Of a stretch of 64,000 bases of DNA, positions 16,874-26,414 are shown piece after piece. Both the position numbers and the translations under genes were made by a program. Within the stretch, counting starts at the first letter, position 1. Each line of letters begins with the position of its first letter. The notes under the pieces were generated by a model, which had not been told where the DNA came from, did not search any database, and saw only the letters and a program-made list of their open reading frames with translations. The DNA is from CAVXTF01 sp963701375 (lineage in GTDB: Bacteria; Actinomycetota; Acidimicrobiia; Acidimicrobiales; CAVXTF01): assembly GCA_963701375.1 (NCBI GenBank), contig CAVOZT010000003.1, forward strand, positions 248,001 through 312,000, written 5' to 3'.

Positions 16874-17962
16874 ATGCCGGACGATCGAACGTTTGTCACC
16901 GAGCTCGCGACGGCGCTCGGCATGCTCGGCGGACCCGACGTGCACCAGGCCGTCAAGTCCAGACCTCCCGAGCTACGACTCTCCGATGAGCACTGGGGGC
17001 GCCTCGAAGACCTGACATCGGGACGGGGCTGGGTGCTCGAAGCGCAGGCGGCATTCGAAAACGGCCGGGCTTTCTTGCATTCTCCCGACGCCCTGCGCGG
17101 GCGCCGACCGGTTCTCGTCGAGTGGACCGGGGGCCGCAGGCCGCCGGGCGACGAGGTGGCTCCGATCGATTTGAGGGTCGACCACGTCTTCCTCGTCAGT
17201 TGCAAGTATTTGTCGGCGAACATCTCGAATCCGTCTCCTGCACGACTCTTCGACGGTCTGCTCGCGACGACAGGAGACTGGGTTCGCGGCGACTGGTACA
17301 TGGAGACTGCGCCCGACGAGCTGAAAGAGCTCTATCTCGCCTGCAAGCAAGCGTCGGGCAAGTCCGATCTTCCCGACGATCCCGCCCTGCTGCAGCCGGA
17401 GGATCGGCGCGCGCTCAGACGAGCGCTTCCCGATCGCTCCCTTCCTGACGTTGTGCGACCCGCCTACCTCCACCTGTGCCGCGCAGTAAGCGTCGCGTCG
17501 GCAAAGCGGTGGAACGAGGCGATGGCGCGGTTCGGGAATCCCGAACAGGTGCTGTGGCGGTTGCTGCGAATCGGAAGTGCGCCTTATTACCTGCTCGGCG
17601 CCAACACCAGGACACCCCTGCGCCTGCGTATCGCGAGCCCCTGGGACTGGCGACAGCAATTCAGATTCTCGAGCCTCGAGGTCAGCGCAGGATCAGCCGG
17701 CCAGCCGCAGGTGGACTGGGTAGGCACTTACGAAAGACGGTCCTCGCGTCGGCCTGCCAAGGTCCGAGGGCACGTCGAGGTCCGCTGGAGCCACGGGCGA
17801 TTCGCGAAACCCCCCGAGGCGAAGATCTACCTCGACACTCCCACCGACCAACTCCCGGGCTACTACCCGCTCGGCGCGCCCGGATCCGACTTCGGTGTGC
17901 CGGCTCCGATCGACCCCCAGCGCCAACTGTTCGACGATCTGGGCGCTGACTGGACCGACTGA
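16874..17962 (+). CDS. unknown protein, candidate restriction endonuclease partner
   Basis: A 362-residue soluble protein I do not recognise as any named family. Around residues 95-115 it reads APIDLRVDHVFLVSCKYLSAN, a hydrophobic strand pair with Asp99, Asp103 and SCK ending in Lys111. This could be a variant PD-(D/E)xK nuclease centre with serine in the usual acidic position; Glu57 on an earlier helix would complete it. The C-terminal half is rich in aromatic and basic residues (SPWDWRQQFRF, VRGHVEVRWSHGRF). It lies 12 bases downstream of the DNA methyltransferase behind its own CAGGGG site, the layout of a type II restriction-modification pair. The nuclease role is inference. Confidence 0.5.
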   Translation: MPDDRTFVTELATALGMLGGPDVHQAVKSRPPELRLSDEHWGRLEDLTSGRGWVLEAQAAFENGRAFLHSPDALRGRRPVLVEWTGGRRPPGDEVAPIDLRVDHVFLVSCKYLSANISNPSPARLFDGLLATTGDWVRGDWYMETAPDELKELYLACKQASGKSDLPDDPALLQPEDRRALRRALPDRSLPDVVRPAYLHLCRAVSVASAKRWNEAMARFGNPEQVLWRLLRIGSAPYYLLGANTRTPLRLRIASPWDWRQQFRFSSLEVSAGSAGQPQVDWVGTYERRSSRRPAKVRGHVEVRWSHGRFAKPPEAKIYLDTPTDQLPGYYPLGAPGSDFGVPAPIDPQRQLFDDLGADWTD

Positions 17963-18006
17963 ACCCGATTGGGCATCCAGGCCACCTGCCCGGGTACCGT
18001 GACACG

Positions 18007-19530
18007 GTGCTCGGGTTCGTGGACCCACATGTCGATTTGGATCCCGGCAAACCGGCCGTGCTCATCGGCGACGAAAGCCTTTCTTACGGAGAGCTCGACC
18101 GAAGGTCCGCCGCCGTAGCGCGCGTGATCGTCGATCATGGGGTCGGCCAGGACGATCCGGTAGCGGTGATGCTGCCGAACGGTTTCGAGATCATCGAAGC
18201 CGGCATAGCGACGTCGAAGGCGGGAGCGGCTTTCCTCCCGGTCAATTGGCACCTGGGTCCCGACGAGGTCGGATGGATCCTTTCGGACTCGGGCACGCGC
18301 ATGCTGATCTCGCACGCGGACATGGAGGAGACCGCCCGAAAGGCGCTTGTGCACGCGCCCGGTTGCGATCTGGTTCTGGTCGGCGACGATTCGCGAGATG
18401 GGTACGAGGGGCTGATTTCCCGGGCGCCGGGCGGCGACCCTGACGTCGAGTCACGGGCGACCCTCTCGTACCGCTTCTACACGTCCGGTACCACAGGCCG
18501 GCCCCGAGGGGTGGAACGCGACAGTGCTGTCGACGACCGCACCGGTGCGTCCACTAGGCGTGTTCTACGCATGTGGGGCATGAACGCGAATGACGTCTTC
18601 CTGGCTACAGGGCCGATCTACCACGCCGCCGGTTCGTATGCCTTCCTCAGCGTGCACGCCGGGTCGACGGTCTCGGTCCTTCCCAAATTCGACGGGCTTT
18701 CGTGGCTGGAGGCGGTCGACGGACATCGAGTGAGCACAACCTTGATGGTTCCGGCCCACTTCATCCGTGTCTTGGAGGTCCCGCCCGACGAGTGGCGGAA
18801 GTTCGACGTCTCGAGCTTGCGTCTCGTGCTGCACGCGGCCGCCCCATGCCCGATCTCGGTGAAGAGGCGGATCATGGATGCTCTCCCCGACGCGCAGATC
18901 TGGGAGTTCTACGGTGCGAGCGAAGGTGGCGTCAGCCGAATATCGCCCGAGGAATGGACCGAGCGCCCGGGAAGCGTGGGCCGACCGTGGCCAGGGGTCG
19001 AGGTGACGATCCGAGGTGAGGAAGGAGAGGTGCTGGGCACCGGCGAGACCGGCCTCGTCTACATGACGAACCCGGGAGGTCGGTTCAAGTACCACCTCGA
19101 TCCGGAGAAGACCGCCGCCGCGTGGCAAGGAGACACCTACACCCTCGGCGACGTCGGTCATCTCGACTCTGACGGTTACCTCTACCTGACCGACCGGGCC
19201 GCAGATGTCGTCATACGCGGTGGCGTGAACATCTACCCGGCCGAGATCGAACAGGTTCTCGCTTCGCATCCGGCCGTCGTCGACTGTGCGGTCTTCGGCG
19301 TCCCCGACGACAGGTCGGGCGAGGCACTCCGGGCGCTGGTCGAGCTCAGGTTCCCTACCGACGCCTACGAGCTCGCCGAGCACTGCCGTTCTCATCTAGC
19401 GGCTTACAAATGCCCCCAGGAGATCATCGAGATCCCCGAGCTACCCAGGGACCCGAGCGGCAAAGTCCGCAAACGGCACCTGCGTGACCAGGCTTGGGAG
19501 GGGCACGCAAACCGGATCCGCGTCGACTGA
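18007..19530 (+). CDS. AMP-dependent acyl-CoA synthetase/ligase
   Basis: A 507-residue adenylate-forming enzyme activating a carboxylic acid to its CoA thioester. The P-loop is FYTSGTTGRPRGVERD, followed by FYGASEGGVSRI, a Tyr-Thr-Leu-Gly-Asp segment (YTLGDVGHLD), the hinge DRAADVVIRGGVNIYPAEIE and the C-terminal lysine motif RDPSGKVRKRHL. Such enzymes serve fatty, aromatic or terpenoid acids; this one has no partner next to it. A GTG start lies 44 bases after the stop of the unknown restriction-like gene. It is distinct from the second ligase at 23.8 kb. Confidence 0.88.
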   Translation: MLGFVDPHVDLDPGKPAVLIGDESLSYGELDRRSAAVARVIVDHGVGQDDPVAVMLPNGFEIIEAGIATSKAGAAFLPVNWHLGPDEVGWILSDSGTRMLISHADMEETARKALVHAPGCDLVLVGDDSRDGYEGLISRAPGGDPDVESRATLSYRFYTSGTTGRPRGVERDSAVDDRTGASTRRVLRMWGMNANDVFLATGPIYHAAGSYAFLSVHAGSTVSVLPKFDGLSWLEAVDGHRVSTTLMVPAHFIRVLEVPPDEWRKFDVSSLRLVLHAAAPCPISVKRRIMDALPDAQIWEFYGASEGGVSRISPEEWTERPGSVGRPWPGVEVTIRGEEGEVLGTGETGLVYMTNPGGRFKYHLDPEKTAAAWQGDTYTLGDVGHLDSDGYLYLTDRAADVVIRGGVNIYPAEIEQVLASHPAVVDCAVFGVPDDRSGEALRALVELRFPTDAYELAEHCRSHLAAYKCPQEIIEIPELPRDPSGKVRKRHLRDQAWEGHANRIRVD

Positions 19531-19532
19531 GG

Positions 19533-20603
19533 TCAATGCTCCTTGATCTTGGTTCCGCTCTCGCTGTAGTTGATGTCCCCGCCTCCAGTTGCGCTGATCG
19601 ACACACCGACGCTCGGCGACGTGACGTAGCCCCTGTCGTTGTTCGCCGTCACGGTGAGGACGTTCCCGTTGTTCAACGCCGACAGGGCGATGGCCGCGGC
19701 GCCGGGAGTGCCGGCGGTCAGCGCGAACTGGTTCGACGTGATCGCGCCCGTGATGGAGCCGTTGCAAGGGGTACTGCAATTGCCGTTGTTGTAGCCGGCG
19801 TCCATGGCCACCCCGTATCCGGAGTAGTTCTCGAACGTGTTCGAAGTCGCGTCTTGGCCGGTTAGGGAACCGGCTTCATCGGAAAGGAAGAAGACTCCCT
19901 CCGCCGGATAGACGGTTGACCCCGACGTGTTCGCGATCTCACCCGTGAAGATATTGCTCGAGACCGTTGCCGGCCCGTTGTCCTCTAAAAGAGCGCCCTG
20001 GAAGAAGCCCGAGATCGTGTTGCCTGAAATGATCGTCGTCGCCGAATTCAAGAAGGTGTCGATTCCGATCGGGAAGTCGGTGGACGAATTCGAGTCGGCT
20101 GAACCCTCGACGATGATGTTGTTGACGACGTCGACAGAGTCAGACGAGCTCTGGTCTTTGAGAGCCACGGCCTCCGGTTCGCCGCTCGTGAAGGCATCTG
20201 GATACGGGTTCGTGATCGTGAACCCCTGGATCGTCGTGAGACCGCCTGTCGTGCCGACGTAAACAACCCCGTAGTAGTTGTTGCTGCTCGGGTCGAGACC
20301 TTGTCCGTTGATCGTCGTCAACGACGCGCCTGCGCCCTTCAGATCGATCGGCTTCGAGATGTCGACCGTCTGGTTGTACGAACCCGCAGCGACCTTGATC
20401 GTCGTTCCCGCCGGAGCCTGGCTGATCGCGTAGTTGATCGTCGCGCACGGTGAGGCGATGCAATTTCCCGTGTCCGTCCCGGTGGTCGAGACGTGTTCGG
20501 TGGAAGGATTGGACGCTTGAGCTGCGTCAAAACTGAGGCCGACGACGGAGACCGCACTGAACACCGTAAAGGTCACGAACGAGACAGCGATTTTGTGTTT
20601 CAT
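19533..20603 (-). CDS. secreted right-handed beta-helix protein
   Basis: A 356-residue protein with a Sec signal (MKHKIAVSFVTFTVFSAVSV, cleavage near AQA-SNP). The mature part has CIASPCATINYAISQAPAGTTI, the start of pectate-lyase-like/DUF1565 parallel beta-helices, then repeating strand-turn units such as TTINGQG, TTIQGFTITNP, VVNNIIVEG and IISGNTISG. It is rich in Asn, Ser, Thr and Gly with two cysteine pairs. I see no catalytic site, so it may bind or shape a surface polysaccharide rather than cleave it. ATG 20603 was chosen because the signal peptide starts there. It is convergent with the acyl-CoA synthetase gene. Confidence 0.8.
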   Translation of the reverse strand: MKHKIAVSFVTFTVFSAVSVVGLSFDAAQASNPSTEHVSTTGTDTGNCIASPCATINYAISQAPAGTTIKVAAGSYNQTVDISKPIDLKGAGASLTTINGQGLDPSSNNYYGVVYVGTTGGLTTIQGFTITNPYPDAFTSGEPEAVALKDQSSSDSVDVVNNIIVEGSADSNSSTDFPIGIDTFLNSATTIISGNTISGFFQGALLEDNGPATVSSNIFTGEIANTSGSTVYPAEGVFFLSDEAGSLTGQDATSNTFENYSGYGVAMDAGYNNGNCSTPCNGSITGAITSNQFALTAGTPGAAAIALSALNNGNVLTVTANNDRGYVTSPSVGVSISATGGGDINYSESGTKIKEH

Positions 20604-20838
20604 GTGAGGACATCTCTCTACGCTTGGAGAAGAATTCTGCTCGAAGAAGAATTCTGAGGACTGTCGGAGGTTAAGTACCGGCACCTTCTATGTCAACGGA
20701 AAATGTCGACTCTGCGAAAGCGGATTGCGAAGCCAAAGCTTTTCGTCAAAAGCGAGTTGCGCACGTTACGCGGAAGCTTCCCTGCGAGCCACGTTTGCCA
20801 ACACTTATGGCAGCACTTCATTCGTCATTTCGCAGATG

Positions 20839-20855
20839 CCGGAGGTAGCCTCCGG
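20839..20855 (+). promoter_or_regulatory. hairpin covering the ribosome site of the FAD dehydrogenase gene
   Basis: CCGGAGG-TAG-CCTCCGG is a perfect 7-bp inverted repeat ending two bases before the ATG at 20858. Its left arm holds the only GGAGG ribosome-binding sequence, so folding would hide it. The three-base loop is tight but allowed. It could tune translation of the whole catabolic operon. Confidence 0.45.
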
Positions 20856-20857
20856 CC

Positions 20858-22425
20858 ATGGGGAACAGTCCCGACGTGGTCGTTCTCGGCTCAGGAGCTG
20901 CTGGGTTGAGCGCTGCGCTCGCTGCATCTGTTGCCGGTGCCGATGTCCTGGTTCTCGAAAGATCAGCCTGGGTGGGCGGGACCACCGCACTGTCGGGTGG
21001 AGTTGTCTGGGCCCCCGCCAACCACCTGATGGCGGGTGCCGGAATGTCCGACTCGGATGTCGAGGCAATCGGCTACCTGAACCGCGTCGACGTGGGTGGT
21101 GACGCAAAGCTGCGGATCGACTTCGTCCAGGACGCGCCGCGTGTCGTTCGAATGCTCGAAGAGCTGTCGCCGTTGCGCTGGGAGTTGCTCGAGCACTGGC
21201 CGGACTATCACAGCGAAGAGCCCGGGGGCGTCAGGGGCGGCCGGTCCTTGTGGCCGGCACCTCTCGAGCTGCCGTCAGACGTGGCGCGTCGCGTTCAACC
21301 GAGTCCCGAGAACCCTGAGCACGACGACGGCAGGGTCACCGCGGCACGGGCACGTGGAGCCGTCGAACGACGGCGTCGTCTTCAGAGGGCCCGTGCGCGG
21401 ACGCGTTCTTGTCGGCGCACTGCTCTCCGCGCTCGACGATCGCGATGTCGAAGTCCGGCTTGCGACCCGTCCGCAGCGACTGCTCGTAGAAGACGGCTCC
21501 GTCGCCGGGCTCCACTTGGACGGGGAGAAGATCCGAGCCAAGGTCGTGCTCGCGACCGGCGGTTTCCAACACGACCCGGATCTCGCAACGAGCTTCCTTC
21601 GCGCTCCGGACATAGCGGCCATGGGCACGCCGGGTTGCTCCGGAGACGGGCTGCGGATGGCCATTGCTGCCGGCGCAACCATCTCCAACATGACCGAAGG
21701 CTGGTGGATGCCGGCCGCGCACATAGACGACGAAGAGCTCGACGGCTCGCCGTTCTTTCGACCCCTTCATTCCGAGCGTGCTCAGCCCCGATCTGTAATG
21801 GTTCGACCGCCGGGGCCGTCGCTTCGTGAACGAGGCCCAGAACTACGGCGACGTCGGGCGCACCATGCAGAACTTCGAACCCGAGCCCGACTGGTTCCCA
21901 TCTCTTCGGTCTTGGCTCGTCTTCGATTCGGGGTACAGGGCGCGAACACCCGTCGGCCCGCTGAAGCCGACAGACCCGGACCCCGGCTGGCTGGCGCGAG
22001 CCGCGAGCATCGAGGCGCTCGCTCTCGAGATCGGAGTGCCGCCTGACGCTCTCGCCTCCACGGTCGAACGGTTCAACGAGCATGCGGCGCACGGCGAGGA
22101 TACGGATTTCAAGAGGGGCCTGCGCCACTACGACACGTGGATCGGGGATCACTCGGCACCTCACCCGACACTCGGAACGCTTTGCGAGAGCCCGTATTAT
22201 GCGCTCGAGGTGCACTGCGGCTGCATGGGTACCAAGGGCGGTCCTCGCACGGACGGCTGGGGACGGGTGGTACGCGTGGGCGGGGACGTGATCGAAGGGC
22301 TTTACGCCGCCGGAAACGCCGCCGCGAGCCCGTTCGGCATCGCCACCCCGGCGGGAGGAGCGACCCTCGGGCCCGCTCTCGTGTTCGGCGCACGGTCGGG
22401 AGAAGCGGCGGCACGAGACAGATGA
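20858..22425 (+). CDS. FAD-dependent dehydrogenase, 3-ketosteroid dehydrogenase/fumarate reductase family (two frame changes and an in-frame stop)
   Basis: Three frames together give one flavoprotein. The first has the FAD-binding VVVLGSGAAGLSAALAAS, SAWVGGTTALSGGVVW and runs to about 21340; the second supplies GRVLVGALLSALDDRDV, VLATGGFQHDPDL and TPGCSGDGLRMA; the third begins near 21780 with WFDRRGRRFVNEAQNYGD and ends with GLYAAGNAAASPFG and GGATLGPALVFGA. A TAA also lies in the third frame near 21797. The fold is that of 3-ketosteroid delta-1-dehydrogenase and related flavoproteins. Indel errors would explain most of this, but three lesions in one gene make true decay possible. It is the first gene of the catabolic operon. 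Confidence 0.75.
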
Positions 22426-23792
22426 CCAGCCCGTTGAAGGAGCCGGAAAGCAGTGCGCTACCGCCGGGTGCGCGATTCGTCCAGAGCCTTCTGGACAAAG
22501 AGAGTCGTCCTGTCCCGCCGAGCCTGAGAGCCGCCTCCACTGTCGAGCTCGGCGAAGCCGACATCCCGCGCGACCGTTACCTGTCTCCCGCCGTTCACGA
22601 CCTCGAGGTCGCGAACCTCTGGAGCCGCGTCTGGCAGGTGGTGTGCCGCGAGGAAGAGATACCCGAACCCGGCGACGTGTGGGTGCACGACGTGGCCGAC
22701 ACGTCGCTGCTGGTCGTGCGCACGGAGCCCGGGGTGGTGAAGGCCTTTCACAACGCCTGCCTGCACCGCGGCACTCAGCTTCGAACAGGCCCCGGGCGCG
22801 TATCGGAGTTCCGCTGCCCGTTCCACGGCTTTACGTGGCGGCTCGACGGCACGTTCGCAGGCATGCCGTGCCAGTGGGACTTCCCTCATATAGACGTCGA
22901 AGCGTTCTGTTTGCCCGAGGTCCGCACCGGTTCGTGGGGTGGTTTCGTGTTTGTGACCCTCGACCCGCAACAGGTGTCACTCGAGCAGTACCTCGAGATT
23001 CTCCCCGAGCACTTCGAGGCGTGGCCCCTCGACGAGCGCGTCACCGCAGCACACGTGACGCGACCTCTCCGGTGCAACTGGAAGGTGGCGCTCGAGGCAT
23101 TCATCGAGTCGTACCACACGGTGGCGGTACACCCGCAGCTGCTCAAGACGAGCGGTGACACCCAGACCGAGTACGACGTGTATCCCGGAGTGCATCACGT
23201 GAACCGCATGATCACTCCTGTCGGAGTCGCGAGCGGTCATCGTCACGACGTCAGCGAGCAGCAGATCGTCGACGCCATGTTCATGACCAAGGACGATCCC
23301 GAGGCGCGTGTTCCCGACGGAGGAACTGCGAGGGAACTGTTGGCCGAGCGCAAGAGGCGGGAGCTTTCCGACAGGACCGGACGGGACTTCTCGACACTGA
23401 CCGACTGCGAGGCACTCGACGCGATCGAGTACTTCGTCTTCCCGAACTTCGTACCCTGGGCGGGGTACACCACTCCGCTTGCTTACCTTTTCCGGCCGCT
23501 TGGCAACGACCCTGCCGCGTCGCGGATGGACGTCTGGTTGCTCGAGCCTCCGCCGGCAGGCGAAACCCGACCACCTGCCGCCAAGGTCCGCCATCTCGGG
23601 ACCGACGATTCGTGGGCGGAAGCTCCCGAGCTCGGATACCTGGGCCCGATCCTCGACCAGGACACCGCGACCCTCGAGCGCGTCCAGCGCGGCCTCGGAG
23701 CCTCGGTGAAACCGGGGGTCACGCTCGCGCTCTATCAGGAGAGCCGCATACGGCACTTCCATCAGACGCTCGGGCGCTACCTGCGAATTTGA
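22422..23792 (+). CDS. Rieske-type aromatic ring-hydroxylating oxygenase, alpha subunit
   Basis: A 456-residue non-heme iron oxygenase. The Rieske [2Fe-2S] ligands are Cys113, His115, Cys132 and His135 in NACLHRGTQ and RCPFHGF. The catalytic iron site follows with EAFIESYHTVAVHP, giving His232 and His237. No small beta subunit or reductase is present here, so electrons must come from elsewhere. Members hydroxylate aromatic acids, terpenoids, quaternary amines or steroids (KshA type). The ATG overlaps the stop of the flavoprotein gene (ATGA), so they are coupled; a steroid- or terpenoid-like substrate is a reasonable guess from that pairing. Confidence 0.88.
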   Translation: MTSPLKEPESSALPPGARFVQSLLDKESRPVPPSLRAASTVELGEADIPRDRYLSPAVHDLEVANLWSRVWQVVCREEEIPEPGDVWVHDVADTSLLVVRTEPGVVKAFHNACLHRGTQLRTGPGRVSEFRCPFHGFTWRLDGTFAGMPCQWDFPHIDVEAFCLPEVRTGSWGGFVFVTLDPQQVSLEQYLEILPEHFEAWPLDERVTAAHVTRPLRCNWKVALEAFIESYHTVAVHPQLLKTSGDTQTEYDVYPGVHHVNRMITPVGVASGHRHDVSEQQIVDAMFMTKDDPEARVPDGGTARELLAERKRRELSDRTGRDFSTLTDCEALDAIEYFVFPNFVPWAGYTTPLAYLFRPLGNDPAASRMDVWLLEPPPAGETRPPAAKVRHLGTDDSWAEAPELGYLGPILDQDTATLERVQRGLGASVKPGVTLALYQESRIRHFHQTLGRYLRI

Positions 23793-23793
23793 G

Positions 23794-25407
23794 ATGAGCA
23801 GTTCGTACTGGCCCGCGTCAGAAGACGAGCCCGTCCTTCAGACGACGGTCGCATCCATCCTGCGTGATGCGACGCGGATCGCACCGGACGCGACAGCGCT
23901 TGTCGAAGGTATGGGTGAAGTGCGTCTTCGCCGAAGGTTCACTTATGGCCAGCTGCTCGCCTGCGCCGAGAGGGCAGCAGAGCCCCTTGCCGACCGGTTC
24001 GAGAGAGGCGCCCGGCTGGCGAGCTTCGCACCGACCTCTCCTGAAGCGCTCGTGCTCAGCTATGCCGCCGCGATTGCGGGCCTGGTGCTCGTCCCGCTCA
24101 ACCCGGCGTTGCGCCCCGGAGAGCTCGCCTACGTGCTCGGACAGTCCGGCGCGGCCGGGGTCGTGGTCGCTTCAGAGCATCGAGGCATCGCCCTTCCGGA
24201 CGTCGTCGACAGCGCCCGCACGGAGGCAAGCTCGCATTGCGAGGTGCTGATGCTCGACGACGTCGTGCGCATGTCCGGTGCACCCACTATCAACCCTGTC
24301 GACCATTCGAGGGAGCCCGCACCGGGTGACATCGCGCAGCTCGTATACACCTCGGGGACGACGGGTCGGCCGAAAGGTGCGCAACTCAGCCACGCCGGCA
24401 TGACCAATGCGGCGCGCTTCGGAGCCGTGCGGTTCGGGTTGCGCGCGGGCGACGTGTACGTGGACACGATGCCGCTTCACCACGTGGGTGGGCAGGTGGT
24501 CGCGTTTCAAATCTGCCAGCTGCTCGCAACAGCTGTGCTGGTCACGAACTTCGAGCCTGGGCTCGTTCTCGAGCTTCTGGAAAGCGAACGTGCGACTGTC
24601 ACGGTCGGCGTCCCGACGATGCTCCTTTCGCTCATCGATCATCCGGACTTCGCGACGAGAGACCTTTCCGCGCTGCGCTCGGTGAGCTCGGGCGGGTCCG
24701 TGGTGCCGCCGGAGCTCGTGCGCCACATCGAGGGAGCGCTCGGAGTCAGGTCCACGATCTGCTTCGGTCAGACCGAGACGTGTGGTTTCATCTCCCAGAC
24801 GCATCTGACTGACAGCGCCGAGGACAAGGCGACGACGCTCGGCCAGCCTCTGCCGCGAACCGAGGCGCGGGTCGTGGCCGGCGAAGACGACAGAGTCGTT
24901 CCCTTCGGAGAAGTCGGCGAGTTGCAAGTGCGCTCACCCTTCGTCATGGCCGGTTACCACGAGATGCCCGACGCGACCAAAGACGCATTCAGCCCTGACG
25001 GGTGGCTGCGTACGGGAGACCTGGTCACCATGGACGACCGTGGGTTCTTGAGGATCGCCGGCCGCGTGAAGGAGATGATCGTCACGGGGGGAGAGAACGT
25101 GTTTCCTGTGGAGATCGAAGCCGCACTCTGCGAGCATCCGGATGTGATGATGGCTGCGGTCGTCGGAGTCCCAGACAGAAGGTGGGGTGAGATGGTTGTC
25201 GCGGTGGTGCGCCCGGCAGACGGCAAGAGCCCCGACCCCGCGCTGCTCACCGCGCATCTGAAAGAGCGTCTGGCGCCGTTCAAGGTTCCGAAGCGGATCG
25301 TCAGCGCCGACGAGTTTCCACTCACCGCTTCGGGAAAGGTCCAGAAATTCGTGCTCCGCGAGCAACTCCAGCACCTGGCGACCGGCACGGAACCGGAGAG
25401 CTCGTGA
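23794..25407 (+). CDS. AMP-dependent acyl-CoA ligase of the catabolic operon
   Basis: A 537-residue adenylate-forming ligase, with P-loop QLVYTSGTTGRPKGAQLS, STICFGQTETCGFIS, GWLRTGDLVTMDDRGFL and KEMIVTGGENVFPVEIE; the C-terminal catalytic lysine lies in LTASGKVQKF. It would activate a carboxylic acid as its CoA ester for degradation. Its ATG comes one base after the Rieske gene's stop, and its end overlaps the E1 alpha start (GTGA), so it sits firmly in the same transcript. It is not a close copy of the ligase at 18.0 kb. Confidence 0.9.
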   Translation: MSSSYWPASEDEPVLQTTVASILRDATRIAPDATALVEGMGEVRLRRRFTYGQLLACAERAAEPLADRFERGARLASFAPTSPEALVLSYAAAIAGLVLVPLNPALRPGELAYVLGQSGAAGVVVASEHRGIALPDVVDSARTEASSHCEVLMLDDVVRMSGAPTINPVDHSREPAPGDIAQLVYTSGTTGRPKGAQLSHAGMTNAARFGAVRFGLRAGDVYVDTMPLHHVGGQVVAFQICQLLATAVLVTNFEPGLVLELLESERATVTVGVPTMLLSLIDHPDFATRDLSALRSVSSGGSVVPPELVRHIEGALGVRSTICFGQTETCGFISQTHLTDSAEDKATTLGQPLPRTEARVVAGEDDRVVPFGEVGELQVRSPFVMAGYHEMPDATKDAFSPDGWLRTGDLVTMDDRGFLRIAGRVKEMIVTGGENVFPVEIEAALCEHPDVMMAAVVGVPDRRWGEMVVAVVRPADGKSPDPALLTAHLKERLAPFKVPKRIVSADEFPLTASGKVQKFVLREQLQHLATGTEPESS

Positions 25408-26414
25408 CCGGGACTTCACGTGGCGCCGGCACCTACCCCGACAACACAACTCTCGTCGGCATGTTCACGACGATGTCGCGGATCGTCGCCTGTGACGACG
25501 CACTGCGTTCGGGTCTCTCGAGCGGTCAGCTCGCTTTCTCCTACTACTCGCCCCGGGGCCAGGAGGCCGTAGCAGCGGGATGGGCTGCCGCCACCGAGCC
25601 GTCCGACATGCTCGTCACCACCTATCGGGGCTTGCACGATCAGATCGCAAAGGGTGTTCCGCTCCACCCGCTTCTCGCCGAGATGCTCGGTCGAGCCACC
25701 GGCACCAACGGCGGCAAGGGTGGTCCCATGCACGTTGCGTGGCCCGAGACGGGATTGATGCTTACGACCGGCGTCGTCGGGTCCGGCCTCCCGATAGCTG
25801 CCGGGCTCGCCTGGGCTTCACAGCTCGCGGGCGACGACCGCGTCACGATCGCCTCCTTCGGTGACGGTGCCACGAACATCGGAGCGTTCCACGAAGCCTT
25901 GAACCTGGCGTCGGTTTGGCAGCTGCCCGTCATCTTCTTGTGCCAGAACAACCGATACGGCGAGCACACACCGATAGCGCAGCACCAGCACAACGCCAGC
26001 GTCGCTGTGCGTGCCGCGTCGTATGCGATGCCGGGTACCACGGTCGACGGCAACGACCCCGTCGCCGTATGGAGAGCCGTCAGCGAGGCAGTCGGTCGAG
26101 CACGCGCAGGCGGAGGGCCGACGCTGGTGGAAGCCGTGACCTACCGCCTCTACGGCCACGTTTTCGGCGACCCGATGAAGTATGTCGAGCCGTCAGAGCT
26201 CGAGGCCGCGTGGGCCGCAGAGCCGACGGGACGATTCAAGCGGACCCTCGAACAGGCAGGCGTGCTCGACGGCGAGTCGGCTTCCGCGATCGAGTCGAGG
26301 TGCGCCGAAGAGGTTGCCATTGCACTGGAGCGCGCTCTTTCCGATCCCGAGCCTGGCCCCGAAACGCTCCTCGTCAACGTCACCTCCGATCCAGGTCCCC
26401 GGAGTCCGCAATGA
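25404..26414 (+). CDS. thiamine-dependent dehydrogenase E1 alpha subunit (acetoin/pyruvate type)
   Basis: A 336-residue E1 alpha subunit of a 2-oxoacid or acetoin dehydrogenase complex. The thiamine diphosphate motif is seen as FGDGATNIGAFHEALNLA followed by LCQNNRYGEHTP; GTNGGKGGPMHVA and YRLYGHVFGDP are the usual subunit features. It would decarboxylate a 2-oxoacid or cleave an acyloin and pass the acyl unit to a lipoyl group. The GTG start overlaps the ligase stop and its own stop overlaps the E1 beta start (ATGA). Confidence 0.9.
   Translation: MTGTSRGAGTYPDNTTLVGMFTTMSRIVACDDALRSGLSSGQLAFSYYSPRGQEAVAAGWAAATEPSDMLVTTYRGLHDQIAKGVPLHPLLAEMLGRATGTNGGKGGPMHVAWPETGLMLTTGVVGSGLPIAAGLAWASQLAGDDRVTIASFGDGATNIGAFHEALNLASVWQLPVIFLCQNNRYGEHTPIAQHQHNASVAVRAASYAMPGTTVDGNDPVAVWRAVSEAVGRARAGGGPTLVEAVTYRLYGHVFGDPMKYVEPSELEAAWAAEPTGRFKRTLEQAGVLDGESASAIESRCAEEVAIALERALSDPEPGPETLLVNVTSDPGPRSPQ

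Noticed and set aside
18565..19395. Minus-strand frame of 276 codons opposite the acyl-CoA synthetase
   Set aside because: Antisense shadow; composition and lack of motifs against a clear ligase on the plus strand.
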